Below are positions 1-7,616 of a DNA stretch of 22,644 bases, one piece after another. Where the stretch lies: positions 1-22,644 of the forward strand of contig SFJB01000017.1 in NCBI GenBank assembly GCA_004555145.1, written 5' to 3'. How positions within the stretch are numbered: the first letter of the stretch is position 1; every line of letters starts with the position of its first letter. The notes beneath the pieces are model-generated. The model saw only the letters and a list, made by a program, of their open reading frames with translations, was not told the origin of the DNA and did not search any database. The DNA comes from Bacteroidales bacterium. GTDB taxonomy: Bacteria > Bacteroidota > Bacteroidia > Bacteroidales > UBA932. The translations under genes and the position numbers were made by a program.

Positions 1-83
1 CGGCAAATGTCAGGGAGTGCCAGGCCAAAGCTCCCGTTTTCGAGAATCTTCCCAAGAGATTCGTATTTTTCTGTCCATTTCAT
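1..83 (-). CDS. 5' part of an unidentified leftward gene (runs off the window)
   Basis: On the minus strand an ATG at 83-81 opens a frame that stays open to the window edge (27 codons), beginning MKWTEKYESLGKILENG. An in-frame TGA lies 18 nt upstream of this ATG, so it is the first possible start in this frame. The fragment reads like an ordinary soluble N-terminus, with a charged amphipathic start and no signal peptide. It is divergent from the XRE regulator gene. Too little is visible to assign a family. The open frame on the opposite strand over the same bases is probably chance. Confidence 0.45.
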   Translation of the reverse strand, partial: MKWTEKYESLGKILENGSFGLALPDIC

Positions 84-267
84 GTCGGCAAATATGATTC
101 ACTGTTCCGAAAGATGCAACAGCCTTGATACCGAAATTCGGTCACCTAAGCTCAATATTTCCGATTTTTATGTAAATATGTCCACAATTTATGAACACTG
201 CACAGAAATTGAGGCACTTACTTTTCATCTATTGCGAGTATTTTTGAAAAAAGTCAATGATATTCAG
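84..267. promoter_or_regulatory. Divergent control region with a 13-bp dyad
   Basis: This stretch is AT-richer than its surroundings and lies between the leftward partial gene and the XRE regulator. It contains the perfect dyad ACCGAAATTCGGT at 130-142 (6-bp arms around one central base), which has the size and symmetry of an operator for a dimeric helix-turn-helix protein. The adjacent XRE gene makes autoregulation an obvious guess, but nothing in the sequence proves it. An open frame crosses the region on the plus strand, but its predicted peptide resembles nothing I recognise. Confidence 0.35.
239..246 (+). promoter_or_regulatory. -7 promoter element for the XRE gene
   Basis: TATTTTTG matches the Bacteroidetes -7 consensus TAnnTTTG exactly and ends 21 nt before the ATG at 268. 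This would give a leader of roughly 15 nt. A clear -33 element is not visible. Confidence 0.4.
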
Positions 268-687
268 ATGGACGGAGACAATTTACACACCTATATAAGA
301 AGATTGAGGGAAGGCGCAGGCTTGTCTCAGGGAGCGATGGCAGACGAGCTGGATATCGGCCGGACAACCTACATAAACTTTGAAACGGGAAGGACCAAGC
401 CCTTCAGCCGTTGCATGTCCTTGTTCGCAGGGTTCTTCGGCAAGAGCGAAAGCGATCTCATTGTCGAGAGTCTGGGACCCGGACACGGGGACGGGCTGCT
501 GGAGCAGGCCTCAGGAGATGCCGAAAAAGTACGCCGCACCCTGGTAGATGACTACGAGCGCAAGCTTTCCGCCCTGATGGATGAAAGGGACGCTCTCCGG
601 AAACGTTTGGAGAACAACGAAAAAATCATCAAAACTTTGACTGAAACCAACGCATATCTTATAAGTCAACTCAGCAAAAATGACTAA
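268..687 (+). CDS. XRE-family helix-turn-helix regulator with C-terminal coiled coil
   Basis: This 139-residue protein starts at the ATG at 268. Residues about 5-65 form a Cro/C1-type helix-turn-helix domain: an RRLREGAGLSQGAMADEL core, then a recognition-helix region with GRTTYINFETGRTKP. Residues about 90-139 are rich in charged residues with leucines spaced as in a coiled coil (YERKLSALMDERDALRKRL), probably for oligomerisation. It is predicted to be a cytoplasmic DNA-binding regulator; its targets are unknown. I preferred 268 to earlier in-frame ATGs (7, 178) because a -7 promoter element lies at 239-246 and because the upstream codons do not look like protein. The gene ends 12 nt before rnhB and may be cotranscribed with it. 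Confidence 0.8.
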   Translation: MDGDNLHTYIRRLREGAGLSQGAMADELDIGRTTYINFETGRTKPFSRCMSLFAGFFGKSESDLIVESLGPGHGDGLLEQASGDAEKVRRTLVDDYERKLSALMDERDALRKRLENNEKIIKTLTETNAYLISQLSKND

Positions 688-699
688 ATTTGTGGCATT

Positions 700-1314
700 A
701 TGCCACGGAGTATAAATCTTCTCTCTTGTATGCGCCCCGGAGTTTTGGAAGCGGGTTGCGATGAGGCCGGGCGGGGACCCCTTGCCGGACCTCTGTTCGC
801 CGCTGCCGTAATACTCCCGGAAGGTTTCAGCCACCCGCGCCTGAACGACTCCAAACAGATGAGCGTCTCCGCCCGCGAGGAACTGCGTGCAATCATAGAG
901 AGGGACGCCCTCGCATGGGCAGTGGAAGAGATTGCTCCGGAGGAGATTGACAGGCTCAACATACTCTGGGCTTCGGTGGAAGGAATGCAGCGCGCCGTGC
1001 GCAGACTCAGCGTGAAACCGGAGTTTCTGCTCATAGACGGAAACAGGTTCAAAGCGATGCCCGGTTATGAACACGCCTGCGTAGTACACGGGGATGCTAC
1101 CTATGCGAGCATTGCCGCCGCTTCCGTGCTTGCGAAAACCTGGCGCGACGAGAGGATGAAGCAACTCGCGGAGCAATATCCCCAGTATGGTTGGGAGCAC
1201 AATATGGGCTACCCCACCCCTGAGCACATTGCGGCCATCAAGAAATATGGCTACACTCCCCTGCACCGCAGGTCCTTCCACCCTAAGGAGCTGGAGCCCA
1301 GCCTGTTCGACTGA
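700..1314 (+). CDS. rnhB: Ribonuclease HII
   Basis: RNase HII cleaves the RNA strand of RNA-DNA hybrids and nicks 5' of single ribonucleotides left in DNA, in the cytoplasm. The 204-residue length is typical. The signature CDEAGRGPLAGP carries catalytic Asp21 and Glu22. LLIDGN gives the third acidic residue, Asp113, and HGDATYASIAAASVLAKT gives Asp132, so the DEDD metal site looks intact. The start at 700 places 18 residues ahead of the GCDEAGRG motif, as in relatives; the ATG at 730 is a possible shorter start. The gene follows the XRE gene by 12 nt and precedes the S46 peptidase gene by 38 nt. Confidence 0.96.
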   Translation: MPRSINLLSCMRPGVLEAGCDEAGRGPLAGPLFAAAVILPEGFSHPRLNDSKQMSVSAREELRAIIERDALAWAVEEIAPEEIDRLNILWASVEGMQRAVRRLSVKPEFLLIDGNRFKAMPGYEHACVVHGDATYASIAAASVLAKTWRDERMKQLAEQYPQYGWEHNMGYPTPEHIAAIKKYGYTPLHRRSFHPKELEPSLFD

Positions 1315-1352
1315 GCCCTGTGTTTACGAAGATAACATTTAATCATCAGAAT

Positions 1353-3338
1353 ATGAAGAAAACAATTATTGCCGCAGCCATAGCCCTGAGCATGGCATTT
1401 CAACTCAAGGCAGACGAGGGAATGTGGATGCTTCCGCTCCTCGAGAAAATCAACAGCGAGGCTCTCGCGAATCTAGGATCCAGACTCACCCCTGACCAGA
1501 TATACAGCATCAACCACTCTTCCATCAAGGATGCCATCGTGCAGTTCGGTGGCGGATGCACCGGTGAAATCATCTCCGGCAGCGGCCTCCTGGTTACCAA
1601 CCACCATTGTGGCTACTCCAACATTCAGGCTCTCTCAAGCGAGGAGCACAACTACCTCGAAGACGGATTCTGGGCTATGAGCCTCGAAGAGGAAATCCCT
1701 GTTCCGGGTCTGAGCGTATCATTCCTCCAGTCGATGACAGACATCACCGGCAGCTACAAGAACGAAAAAGAGCGCCAGAAATTGCTGAAGAAGGCTGAGA
1801 AGCAGAACCCCGGATGCCAGATCCGCATTGTCAGCTTCTTCAACGACAATGTGGAGTATCTCGTTGTGTCCAAGATATATAGGGACGTTCGTTTCGTAGG
1901 TGCTCCGCCTGCATCCATGGGAAAGTTCGGCGGTGAAACTGACAACTGGATGTGGCCTCGCCATACCTGCGACTTCTCGATGTTCCGCGTGTATGCCGGT
2001 GCAGACAACCAGCCTGCCGAGTATTCCCCTTCCAACGTTCCGTTCAAGCCGGCCCAGCACCTTCAGGTATCGCTTCGCGGTGTGGAGGAAGGCGACTTCG
2101 CTATGATTATGGGTTATCCTGGACGCACGCAGCGCTTCCAGACCGCAGCCCAGCTTGAGGAAATGTTGGAAATCAATGACATACGCATCGATGCACGCAC
2201 CGTAAGGCAGGAAGTGATGTGGAAGGAGATGAGGGCTGACGAGCTCGTGAGTCTGAAATATGCGAGCAAATACGCAAGCTCATCCAACGGCTGGAAGAAA
2301 TGGCAGGGAATGAGAGAGTCCTTCGCGAAGCTCGACGTCATCGGACGCGAGGAGGAGAAGGAAGCCGAACTGAACGCCTGGATAGCGGCAGACCCGGCCA
2401 GAGTCGAGCGCTACGCAGGTGCCATCGAGGGCATAAGCGGAATCATAAGCGCACGTCGCGAAGCATATAAGGCAATGACCCTGCTGAGCGAGACCCTTTC
2501 CAATATCGAGTTGCTGGGCATGACCCGCGCGGGCAGGAGAGACCCTTACAAGAACTATGATGCCGAAGTGGACCTCAAGATTGCGCTTGCACTGACAGAC
2601 CACTACCTTGCAAATGTAGCCGAAAAGGATAAGGTAGAAGTCAGCCGTGAAGCCATAGAAGAGATGTTCCGTACCAGCGCATACACTTCAAAGGAAAGAC
2701 TGGAGGCAGCCCGCGCCGAGGGCGTAGATCTCTCCAACGACCCTGCAGCGCTCCTTGCGGCAGCAATCAGCGACCGCAGCCACATCCTCAGGGAAGAATA
2801 CTCAGCAGCAGGCAAGGAGCTGAGCGCATACTCCAAGACCTTTGCTGCGGCGCTGCTCGAGTGGACAAAGGACAAGCCTAGCTACCCGGATGCCAACTCC
2901 ACCTGCCGTCTCACCTACGGCACCGTGAAGGGTTACGAGCCGAAGGACGGAGTGGTTTACAAATACTACACCACCCTCAAAGGCGTGATCGAGAAGGAAG
3001 AACCGGGCAACTACGAGTTCCGCGTACCTCAGAAGGTTAAGGACCTCTATGCCGAGAGCGACTACGGCCAGTACGCAGACGCGGACGGCAAGCTGCGCAC
3101 ATGCTTCCTGACCAACCTTGACATCACCGGCGGCAACTCCGGCAGTCCGGTTCTCGACGCAGACGGATGCCTGATCGGTCTGGCCTTTGACGGCAACTGG
3201 GAGGCAATGAGCTCTGACGTCATCTTTGAGCCGGAGCTCCAGAGATGCATTTGCGTTGACATCAGGTACGTGCTTTGGATGATGGACAAGTTTGGCGGTG
3301 CAGGCTATCTGCTCAACGAAATGGACATTGTAAGATAA
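1353..3338 (+). CDS. S46-family dipeptidyl peptidase (DPP7-like)
   Basis: This secreted or periplasmic serine exopeptidase removes dipeptides from peptide N-termini, feeding amino-acid uptake in asaccharolytic or mixed feeders. It has 661 residues. A signal peptide of about 20 residues (MKKTIIAAAIALSMAF) is followed by DEGMWMLP, the usual mature start of the family. The catalytic triad is visible: His85 in TNHHCGY, Asp207 in PRHTCDF and Ser596 in GGNSGSP. Asn198, Trp199 and Arg203 of NWMWPR match the residues that hold the substrate N-terminus. The residue 18 after the serine, which sets S1 specificity in this family, is Gly614 (FDGNWE). Glycine is typical of DPP7 (hydrophobic P1) and arginine of DPP11 (Asp/Glu P1). 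Cys206 next to the catalytic Asp is usually Gly. The ATG at 1353 fits the signal peptide better than the ATG at 1320. Confidence 0.93.
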   Translation: MKKTIIAAAIALSMAFQLKADEGMWMLPLLEKINSEALANLGSRLTPDQIYSINHSSIKDAIVQFGGGCTGEIISGSGLLVTNHHCGYSNIQALSSEEHNYLEDGFWAMSLEEEIPVPGLSVSFLQSMTDITGSYKNEKERQKLLKKAEKQNPGCQIRIVSFFNDNVEYLVVSKIYRDVRFVGAPPASMGKFGGETDNWMWPRHTCDFSMFRVYAGADNQPAEYSPSNVPFKPAQHLQVSLRGVEEGDFAMIMGYPGRTQRFQTAAQLEEMLEINDIRIDARTVRQEVMWKEMRADELVSLKYASKYASSSNGWKKWQGMRESFAKLDVIGREEEKEAELNAWIAADPARVERYAGAIEGISGIISARREAYKAMTLLSETLSNIELLGMTRAGRRDPYKNYDAEVDLKIALALTDHYLANVAEKDKVEVSREAIEEMFRTSAYTSKERLEAARAEGVDLSNDPAALLAAAISDRSHILREEYSAAGKELSAYSKTFAAALLEWTKDKPSYPDANSTCRLTYGTVKGYEPKDGVVYKYYTTLKGVIEKEEPGNYEFRVPQKVKDLYAESDYGQYADADGKLRTCFLTNLDITGGNSGSPVLDADGCLIGLAFDGNWEAMSSDVIFEPELQRCICVDIRYVLWMMDKFGGAGYLLNEMDIVR

Positions 3339-3359
3339 TCATTTATAAATCAGTTTATT

Positions 3360-4427
3360 ATGACTAAAGAGGAATTGCTTGTCGCCCTCCGGGAGGTACG
3401 CCACCCGGGGCGGGGTGACAAGGACATAGTGGAGCTGGGGATGGTGAAGGACGTGGAGCTTTCAGATGGTAAGGCGGTGGTGACCCTGGCCTTTTCCAAA
3501 AGGCGTGACCCGCTTGCCGAGTACATTATAGGGAGCACCAGAGCTTGCCTTGTCCGCCACCTCCCGTCCGGATTCGGGACTGAGGTGAAGACCGTGGTGG
3601 TGGACGAAGTGAAGGAGAAAAAAAAGACCAATGTCAACGAACTTGATATGGAGCAGCTCCGCAATGTCAGGCACATAGTTGGAATCGCTTCAGGCAAGGG
3701 CGGAGTAGGCAAGTCTACCGTTGCCGTGAACCTCGCCTGCGCCCTTGCAAGACTTGGATACAGCGTTGGTCTGGCCGATGCCGATGTCTATGGCCCTTCA
3801 GTTCCTACTATGACTGCCACAGAAGGCGAGAGCCCTATGGCCGAGGAGATTGACGGCAAGGAGATCATTCTTCCTCTGGAAAAATATGGGGTAAAATGGA
3901 TGTCCATAGGCTATTTCGCGGAAAAGGGACAGGCTCTGATCTGGCGTGGGCCTATGGCATGCAATGCCCTGAAACAGATGATCTTGCAGGTAAAGTGGGG
4001 AGCACTTGATTTCTTGCTGATTGATATGCCTCCCGGAACGGGAGACATCCATATCAGCCTACTGCAGGAGATTCCGGTGGAGGGAGCCGTGGTCGTGACC
4101 ACCCCTCAGGCAGTTGCCCTCGCGGATGTCGAGAAAGGCGTGAATATGTTCCGCAATCCGGGTGTGCAGAGGCCTGTGTTCGGAATAGTCGAAAATATGG
4201 CCTGGTTCACCCCGGCGGAGCACCCGGAAGAAAAGTATTTTATCTTCGGGAAGGACGGCGGAGCTAAGATGGCGGAAGAACTCGGAGTGGAGCTGCTCGG
4301 TAGAATTCCTCTGGTGCAGAGCATACGCGAAAGCGGAGACCAGGGAGAACCTGCCGCACTCGGCACCGGACCTGACGGAGCAGCATTCATTGAACTCGCC
4401 GCAAAGTTGGCGGAAAAGCTCGGCTGA
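3360..4427 (+). CDS. mrp: Mrp/NBP35-family P-loop ATPase (Fe-S carrier type)
   Basis: Members of this family (ApbC/Mrp) bind and transfer iron-sulfur clusters in the cytoplasm using ATP. Residues about 1-90 form a MIP18/DUF59-like domain (EELLVALREVRHPG, VELGMVKDVEL). Residues about 105-355 form the MinD/Mrp ATPase with deviant Walker A GKGGVGKST (112-120), switch region DADVYGPSVP and IDMPPGTGD. The CxxC near the C-terminal third that bridges the cluster in ApbC and Nbp35 is missing: the loop after VENMAWFTP reads AEHPEEKYFIFG without cysteines. As I recall, this is usual for Bacteroidetes homologues, and it makes the mode of cluster binding uncertain. The stop overlaps the rsmA start by one base (TGATG), which implies translational coupling. 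Confidence 0.93.
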   Translation: MTKEELLVALREVRHPGRGDKDIVELGMVKDVELSDGKAVVTLAFSKRRDPLAEYIIGSTRACLVRHLPSGFGTEVKTVVVDEVKEKKKTNVNELDMEQLRNVRHIVGIASGKGGVGKSTVAVNLACALARLGYSVGLADADVYGPSVPTMTATEGESPMAEEIDGKEIILPLEKYGVKWMSIGYFAEKGQALIWRGPMACNALKQMILQVKWGALDFLLIDMPPGTGDIHISLLQEIPVEGAVVVTTPQAVALADVEKGVNMFRNPGVQRPVFGIVENMAWFTPAEHPEEKYFIFGKDGGAKMAEELGVELLGRIPLVQSIRESGDQGEPAALGTGPDGAAFIELAAKLAEKLG

Positions 4428-5200
4428 TGCCTATGGAAGTACGCGCAAAAAAGGCTCTCGGCCAGCACTTCCTGACCGACCAGAGCATAGCGATGAAGAT
4501 AGTCGATTCCCTCAGCCAAAGCGAAATCAGGGATGTGCTGGAAATCGGCCCAGGTATGGGAGTGCTCACGCAGTATCTTCTGAAGAGGGACGACCTCGAG
4601 CTGAAGCTCGTGGAGTTGGACGGGGAGTCGGTGGAGTACCTGCTCACCCACTTCCCCGGTATGCAGGGAAAGCTATACCAGGCTGATTATCTGAAACTTG
4701 ACATACACACTCTCTTTTCGGGGCAGTATAGAGTAATAGGCAATTTCCCCTACAATATCTCCTCCCAGATCTTCTTCAAGATACTCGAGGACAAGGACAG
4801 GGTACCTGAAGTCGTGTGTATGATACAGAAGGAGGTGGCAGAACGCATAGCCGAGAAGCCGGGCAGCAAGACCTACGGCATCTTGTCCGTGCTTCTTCAG
4901 GCGTGGTATGACATAGACTACATTGTTTCGGTGGGGTCAGGAGCATTTTGCCCGCCGCCCAAGGTGCAGTCTGCCGTCATACGCCTCAGGCGCAATTCAC
5001 GCAGTTCCCTGGGATGCGACGAAAAGCTCTTCAAGACTGTAGTGAAGACCGCCTTCAACCAGCGCCGCAAGACCCTCCGCAACGCCTTGAAGCCCCTTCT
5101 CAACGAGTCAATAGACAGCAGCGACCCAGTCTTCGACCTGCGCGCCGAGCGCCTCAGCGTCGAGGATTTCGTCGCTCTGACAAATCTCATTTCTGCTTGA
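4427..5200 (+). CDS. rsmA: 16S rRNA adenine dimethyltransferase (RsmA/KsgA)
   Basis: RsmA dimethylates two adjacent adenines in the 3'-terminal hairpin of 16S rRNA (A1518 and A1519 in E. coli) during late 30S assembly; its loss gives kasugamycin resistance. The protein has 257 residues, close to the usual length. The N-terminal KKALGQHFL motif, the SAM-binding VLEIGPGMGVLT motif, the catalytic NFPY motif at residues 106-109 (NLPY in E. coli) and PPPKVQSAVIRL are all present. The start at 4427 shares its A with the mrp stop; Met3 (4433) is an alternative. The last 14 bases overlap the end of the convergent YfhO-family gene. Confidence 0.96.
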   Translation: MPMEVRAKKALGQHFLTDQSIAMKIVDSLSQSEIRDVLEIGPGMGVLTQYLLKRDDLELKLVELDGESVEYLLTHFPGMQGKLYQADYLKLDIHTLFSGQYRVIGNFPYNISSQIFFKILEDKDRVPEVVCMIQKEVAERIAEKPGSKTYGILSVLLQAWYDIDYIVSVGSGAFCPPPKVQSAVIRLRRNSRSSLGCDEKLFKTVVKTAFNQRRKTLRNALKPLLNESIDSSDPVFDLRAERLSVEDFVALTNLISA

Positions 5201-7616
5201 GCAGTCCCGGAAGGACAACTCCGCAGAGCGATAGCAGGACAACCAGAATGAGGGCAATCGAGGAAGCTCTGGAGACGCCCTCGCCTATGCGGTAGGACGG
5301 AGGATCGAAGCGCATCACTAGACTGTGCCTGCCTGCAGGCACCTCAGCACAGCGCAGCAGTGAGGCTTCGCACCCAATTTCCAGTTCCTCAACTCCGTCC
5401 AGAGTCAGCTTCCATCCTGCCGGATAGTAAACCTCACTGAAGACCAGTTTTCCTCCCTCGGCAGACTCGTACTCATAAGCGAGTTCGTTCGGGGCGTATG
5501 AAACCAGCTCCACCCTGTCCGTCTCTTTGGCCTGCTCAAACCAGGCATTGCCCTTGGCGTAACGGTATTCCAGCGGCGGAAGTTCGTCACCTACAATGAT
5601 GTAGCGGCAGTTCATCGAGGCCAGTCCTTCCAGATATGGAAGCGCATCCTCGGCCTCCTGAATGGTGCCGGCAGAGTTCACCGCCCTGGTGACGGCAGAG
5701 ATTTCCGCGCTCAGGGTATTTTCTATAAAGCTTTGATATATACGCAGTTTGGCGGGCGAATAACCGCCAATGTTCTTGTGCCAGTATGAAGGATGGGAGT
5801 CGTTGAACGGATCCACGCTGAGGTCCAGCACGCGATATGAGAGATCCGTGTCGGCAAGTATCATCTCGTCCACCGGACGCTTGTTGAACTGGCTCTGGAA
5901 GTTCCTCGGAGTGATGAAGTCATCCGAGTTGAGGTATCTCTTTCCCACGGTGAAAAGATCCAGCACTACCAGCAGGCACACGAGCAGAGCACCCACGGTG
6001 CGGCGTCTGCTGCCCATATCGGGATTGGTGGCAAAGGTCTTTGCGGCACTCTTAGGAACGCTGCAAGCCCAGAAGAGAATCAGATATGCAGCCGCCACGA
6101 GCAGGAGCGAACGCAGGGCATCCGCACGCAAAAGCCCGGCCCTGTCGGAAGCAAGCGCATCCGAGAGCACTTCAGGCAGCTGGGAGTCGGCAGCACCCCT
6201 GAAATCTCCGGCAACACCCGGGAAGAGGGAGCAAACAAGGCAGAACCCGCCGGTGACGGCGAGAGCAATCCAGCCCTTTTTGAGGAAGCTTTCCGCAAAG
6301 CCGCCATCCTTCACGAGCCTGTCGAGACAGAGGAAGGCAAGCAGAGGCAGACATACCTGCAGCACCACCAGCGCCATAGATACGGTCCGGAACTTGTTGT
6401 ACAGCGGCACATAGTCATAGAAGAGCCTGGTGAACCAGAGGAAATGGCTTCCCAGCGCGAGCAGCACACTCAATACCACAGCCACGATGATCCACCACTT
6501 GTCGCGACCCTTGTACATCAGCAGGGCAAGGACGAAAAGGAAGATGGTCACCGCACCCATATACATAGGTCCGGCGGTAAAAGGCTGAGGTCCCCAGTAG
6601 AGCGGGAGGTTCTTTGACACCTCCCTCAAATTCGGCTGACCGGCTTGTTTCAGGAGGGCATAAGTCTCAGATTTGGAAGGATTTACCGCTCCGGCGGAAG
6701 AACCTCCGTTGAAATTGGGCACCAGCAGGTTAGGAAGTTCTTCCCAGCCATACGACCACGCGGTGGCATAGTCTAGGTCCAGACCCTTGCTCCCGCTTCC
6801 TCCCTCGGCCTCAGGATTGCCTCCGCGCATGGAGTACGGGGTATATTCGTAGGTCGGAAGGAGCTTGATTGCGTTGGTGGCTATGCCGGCGCATCCAAGG
6901 ACCAACAGCATTGCGCAGCTGACAAGGAAGCGCTTGATGCCTGCGCGACGCTCCTTGCTGCAAAGGTACCACAGCAGCATAGCGATTGCATATATGAATA
7001 TGACTATGGCCAGGTAGTAGGTGATCTGAGGATGGTTTGCCTTGACCTGGAAGCTCAGGAAAAGCCCGAATCCGGCGGCACCAAGGGCTGCATACGGCAG
7101 CCATTTTTTCTTGGAAAGCGCTATGTTCCAGGTATATGCGAGGGCTGCGAGCACCCACGGCATAAAGGCTATCGCCTGCATCTTGGTATTGTGGCCCACC
7201 TGGATGATCTGCATATTGTAGGAGCAGAACGACACGGCTACCGCGCCGCCCAGGGCGAGCAGTGGATGTACGCCGAAGGCCAGCATGAGCAAGCACGCGC
7301 CCAGGAGGGAAATGAAGTAATAGGTCGCCGGGCGCTTTCCGGTGAGCAGCAGGTCGTAGAGCCACTGGGTCCAGTCGCCCTTGGTGGAAGCATGGATCGT
7401 GGCGGTCGGCATACCTCCGAACATGGATTCCGTCCACGCGGTCTGGTCGTCAGGATGCGCCGCGTTCCATTCCATCATCTCGTGGGACATACCCTGCCAT
7501 CCCGAGATGTCGCTCTGGTTCACGATTTTTCCCCCCAGCACCTGCGGCACGAATCCGTAGGCGAGCACAAGCATCAGCACGATGCTGCCTATGATGTAGA
7601 TAAGCTTCTTTTTCAT
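5187..7616 (-). CDS. YfhO-family polytopic membrane protein
   Basis: The protein has 809 residues. It starts with a membrane segment (KKLIYIIGSIVLMLVLAYGF), followed by a hydrophilic loop with the DQTAWTESMFGG pattern common in this family, then about a dozen hydrophobic helices interrupted by soluble loops. A large extracytoplasmic domain occupies roughly residues 560-780, and one last helix precedes the KQK end. The pattern GHNTKMQAIAFMPW in the first third is typical of Bacteroidetes members. YfhO proteins are GT-C-like membrane proteins; in some Firmicutes they take part in glycosylating cell-envelope polymers, but the role in Bacteroidetes is not established. The start overlaps the glycosyltransferase stop by 4 nt (ATGA), so the two are translated together and may act on one glycan. 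The 3' end overlaps rsmA. Confidence 0.85.
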   Translation of the reverse strand: MKKKLIYIIGSIVLMLVLAYGFVPQVLGGKIVNQSDISGWQGMSHEMMEWNAAHPDDQTAWTESMFGGMPTATIHASTKGDWTQWLYDLLLTGKRPATYYFISLLGACLLMLAFGVHPLLALGGAVAVSFCSYNMQIIQVGHNTKMQAIAFMPWVLAALAYTWNIALSKKKWLPYAALGAAGFGLFLSFQVKANHPQITYYLAIVIFIYAIAMLLWYLCSKERRAGIKRFLVSCAMLLVLGCAGIATNAIKLLPTYEYTPYSMRGGNPEAEGGSGSKGLDLDYATAWSYGWEELPNLLVPNFNGGSSAGAVNPSKSETYALLKQAGQPNLREVSKNLPLYWGPQPFTAGPMYMGAVTIFLFVLALLMYKGRDKWWIIVAVVLSVLLALGSHFLWFTRLFYDYVPLYNKFRTVSMALVVLQVCLPLLAFLCLDRLVKDGGFAESFLKKGWIALAVTGGFCLVCSLFPGVAGDFRGAADSQLPEVLSDALASDRAGLLRADALRSLLLVAAAYLILFWACSVPKSAAKTFATNPDMGSRRRTVGALLVCLLVVLDLFTVGKRYLNSDDFITPRNFQSQFNKRPVDEMILADTDLSYRVLDLSVDPFNDSHPSYWHKNIGGYSPAKLRIYQSFIENTLSAEISAVTRAVNSAGTIQEAEDALPYLEGLASMNCRYIIVGDELPPLEYRYAKGNAWFEQAKETDRVELVSYAPNELAYEYESAEGGKLVFSEVYYPAGWKLTLDGVEELEIGCEASLLRCAEVPAGRHSLVMRFDPPSYRIGEGVSRASSIALILVVLLSLCGVVLPGLLKQK

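Noticed and set aside
7..267. N-terminal 87-codon extension of the XRE regulator
   Set aside because: The peptide resembles no XRE family member, overlaps a likely divergent gene start, and a -7 promoter element lies inside it at 239-246.
511..1281. 256-codon minus-strand frame opposite the XRE gene and rnhB
   Set aside because: Antisense to RNase HII with an intact catalytic site; no recognisable protein pattern.
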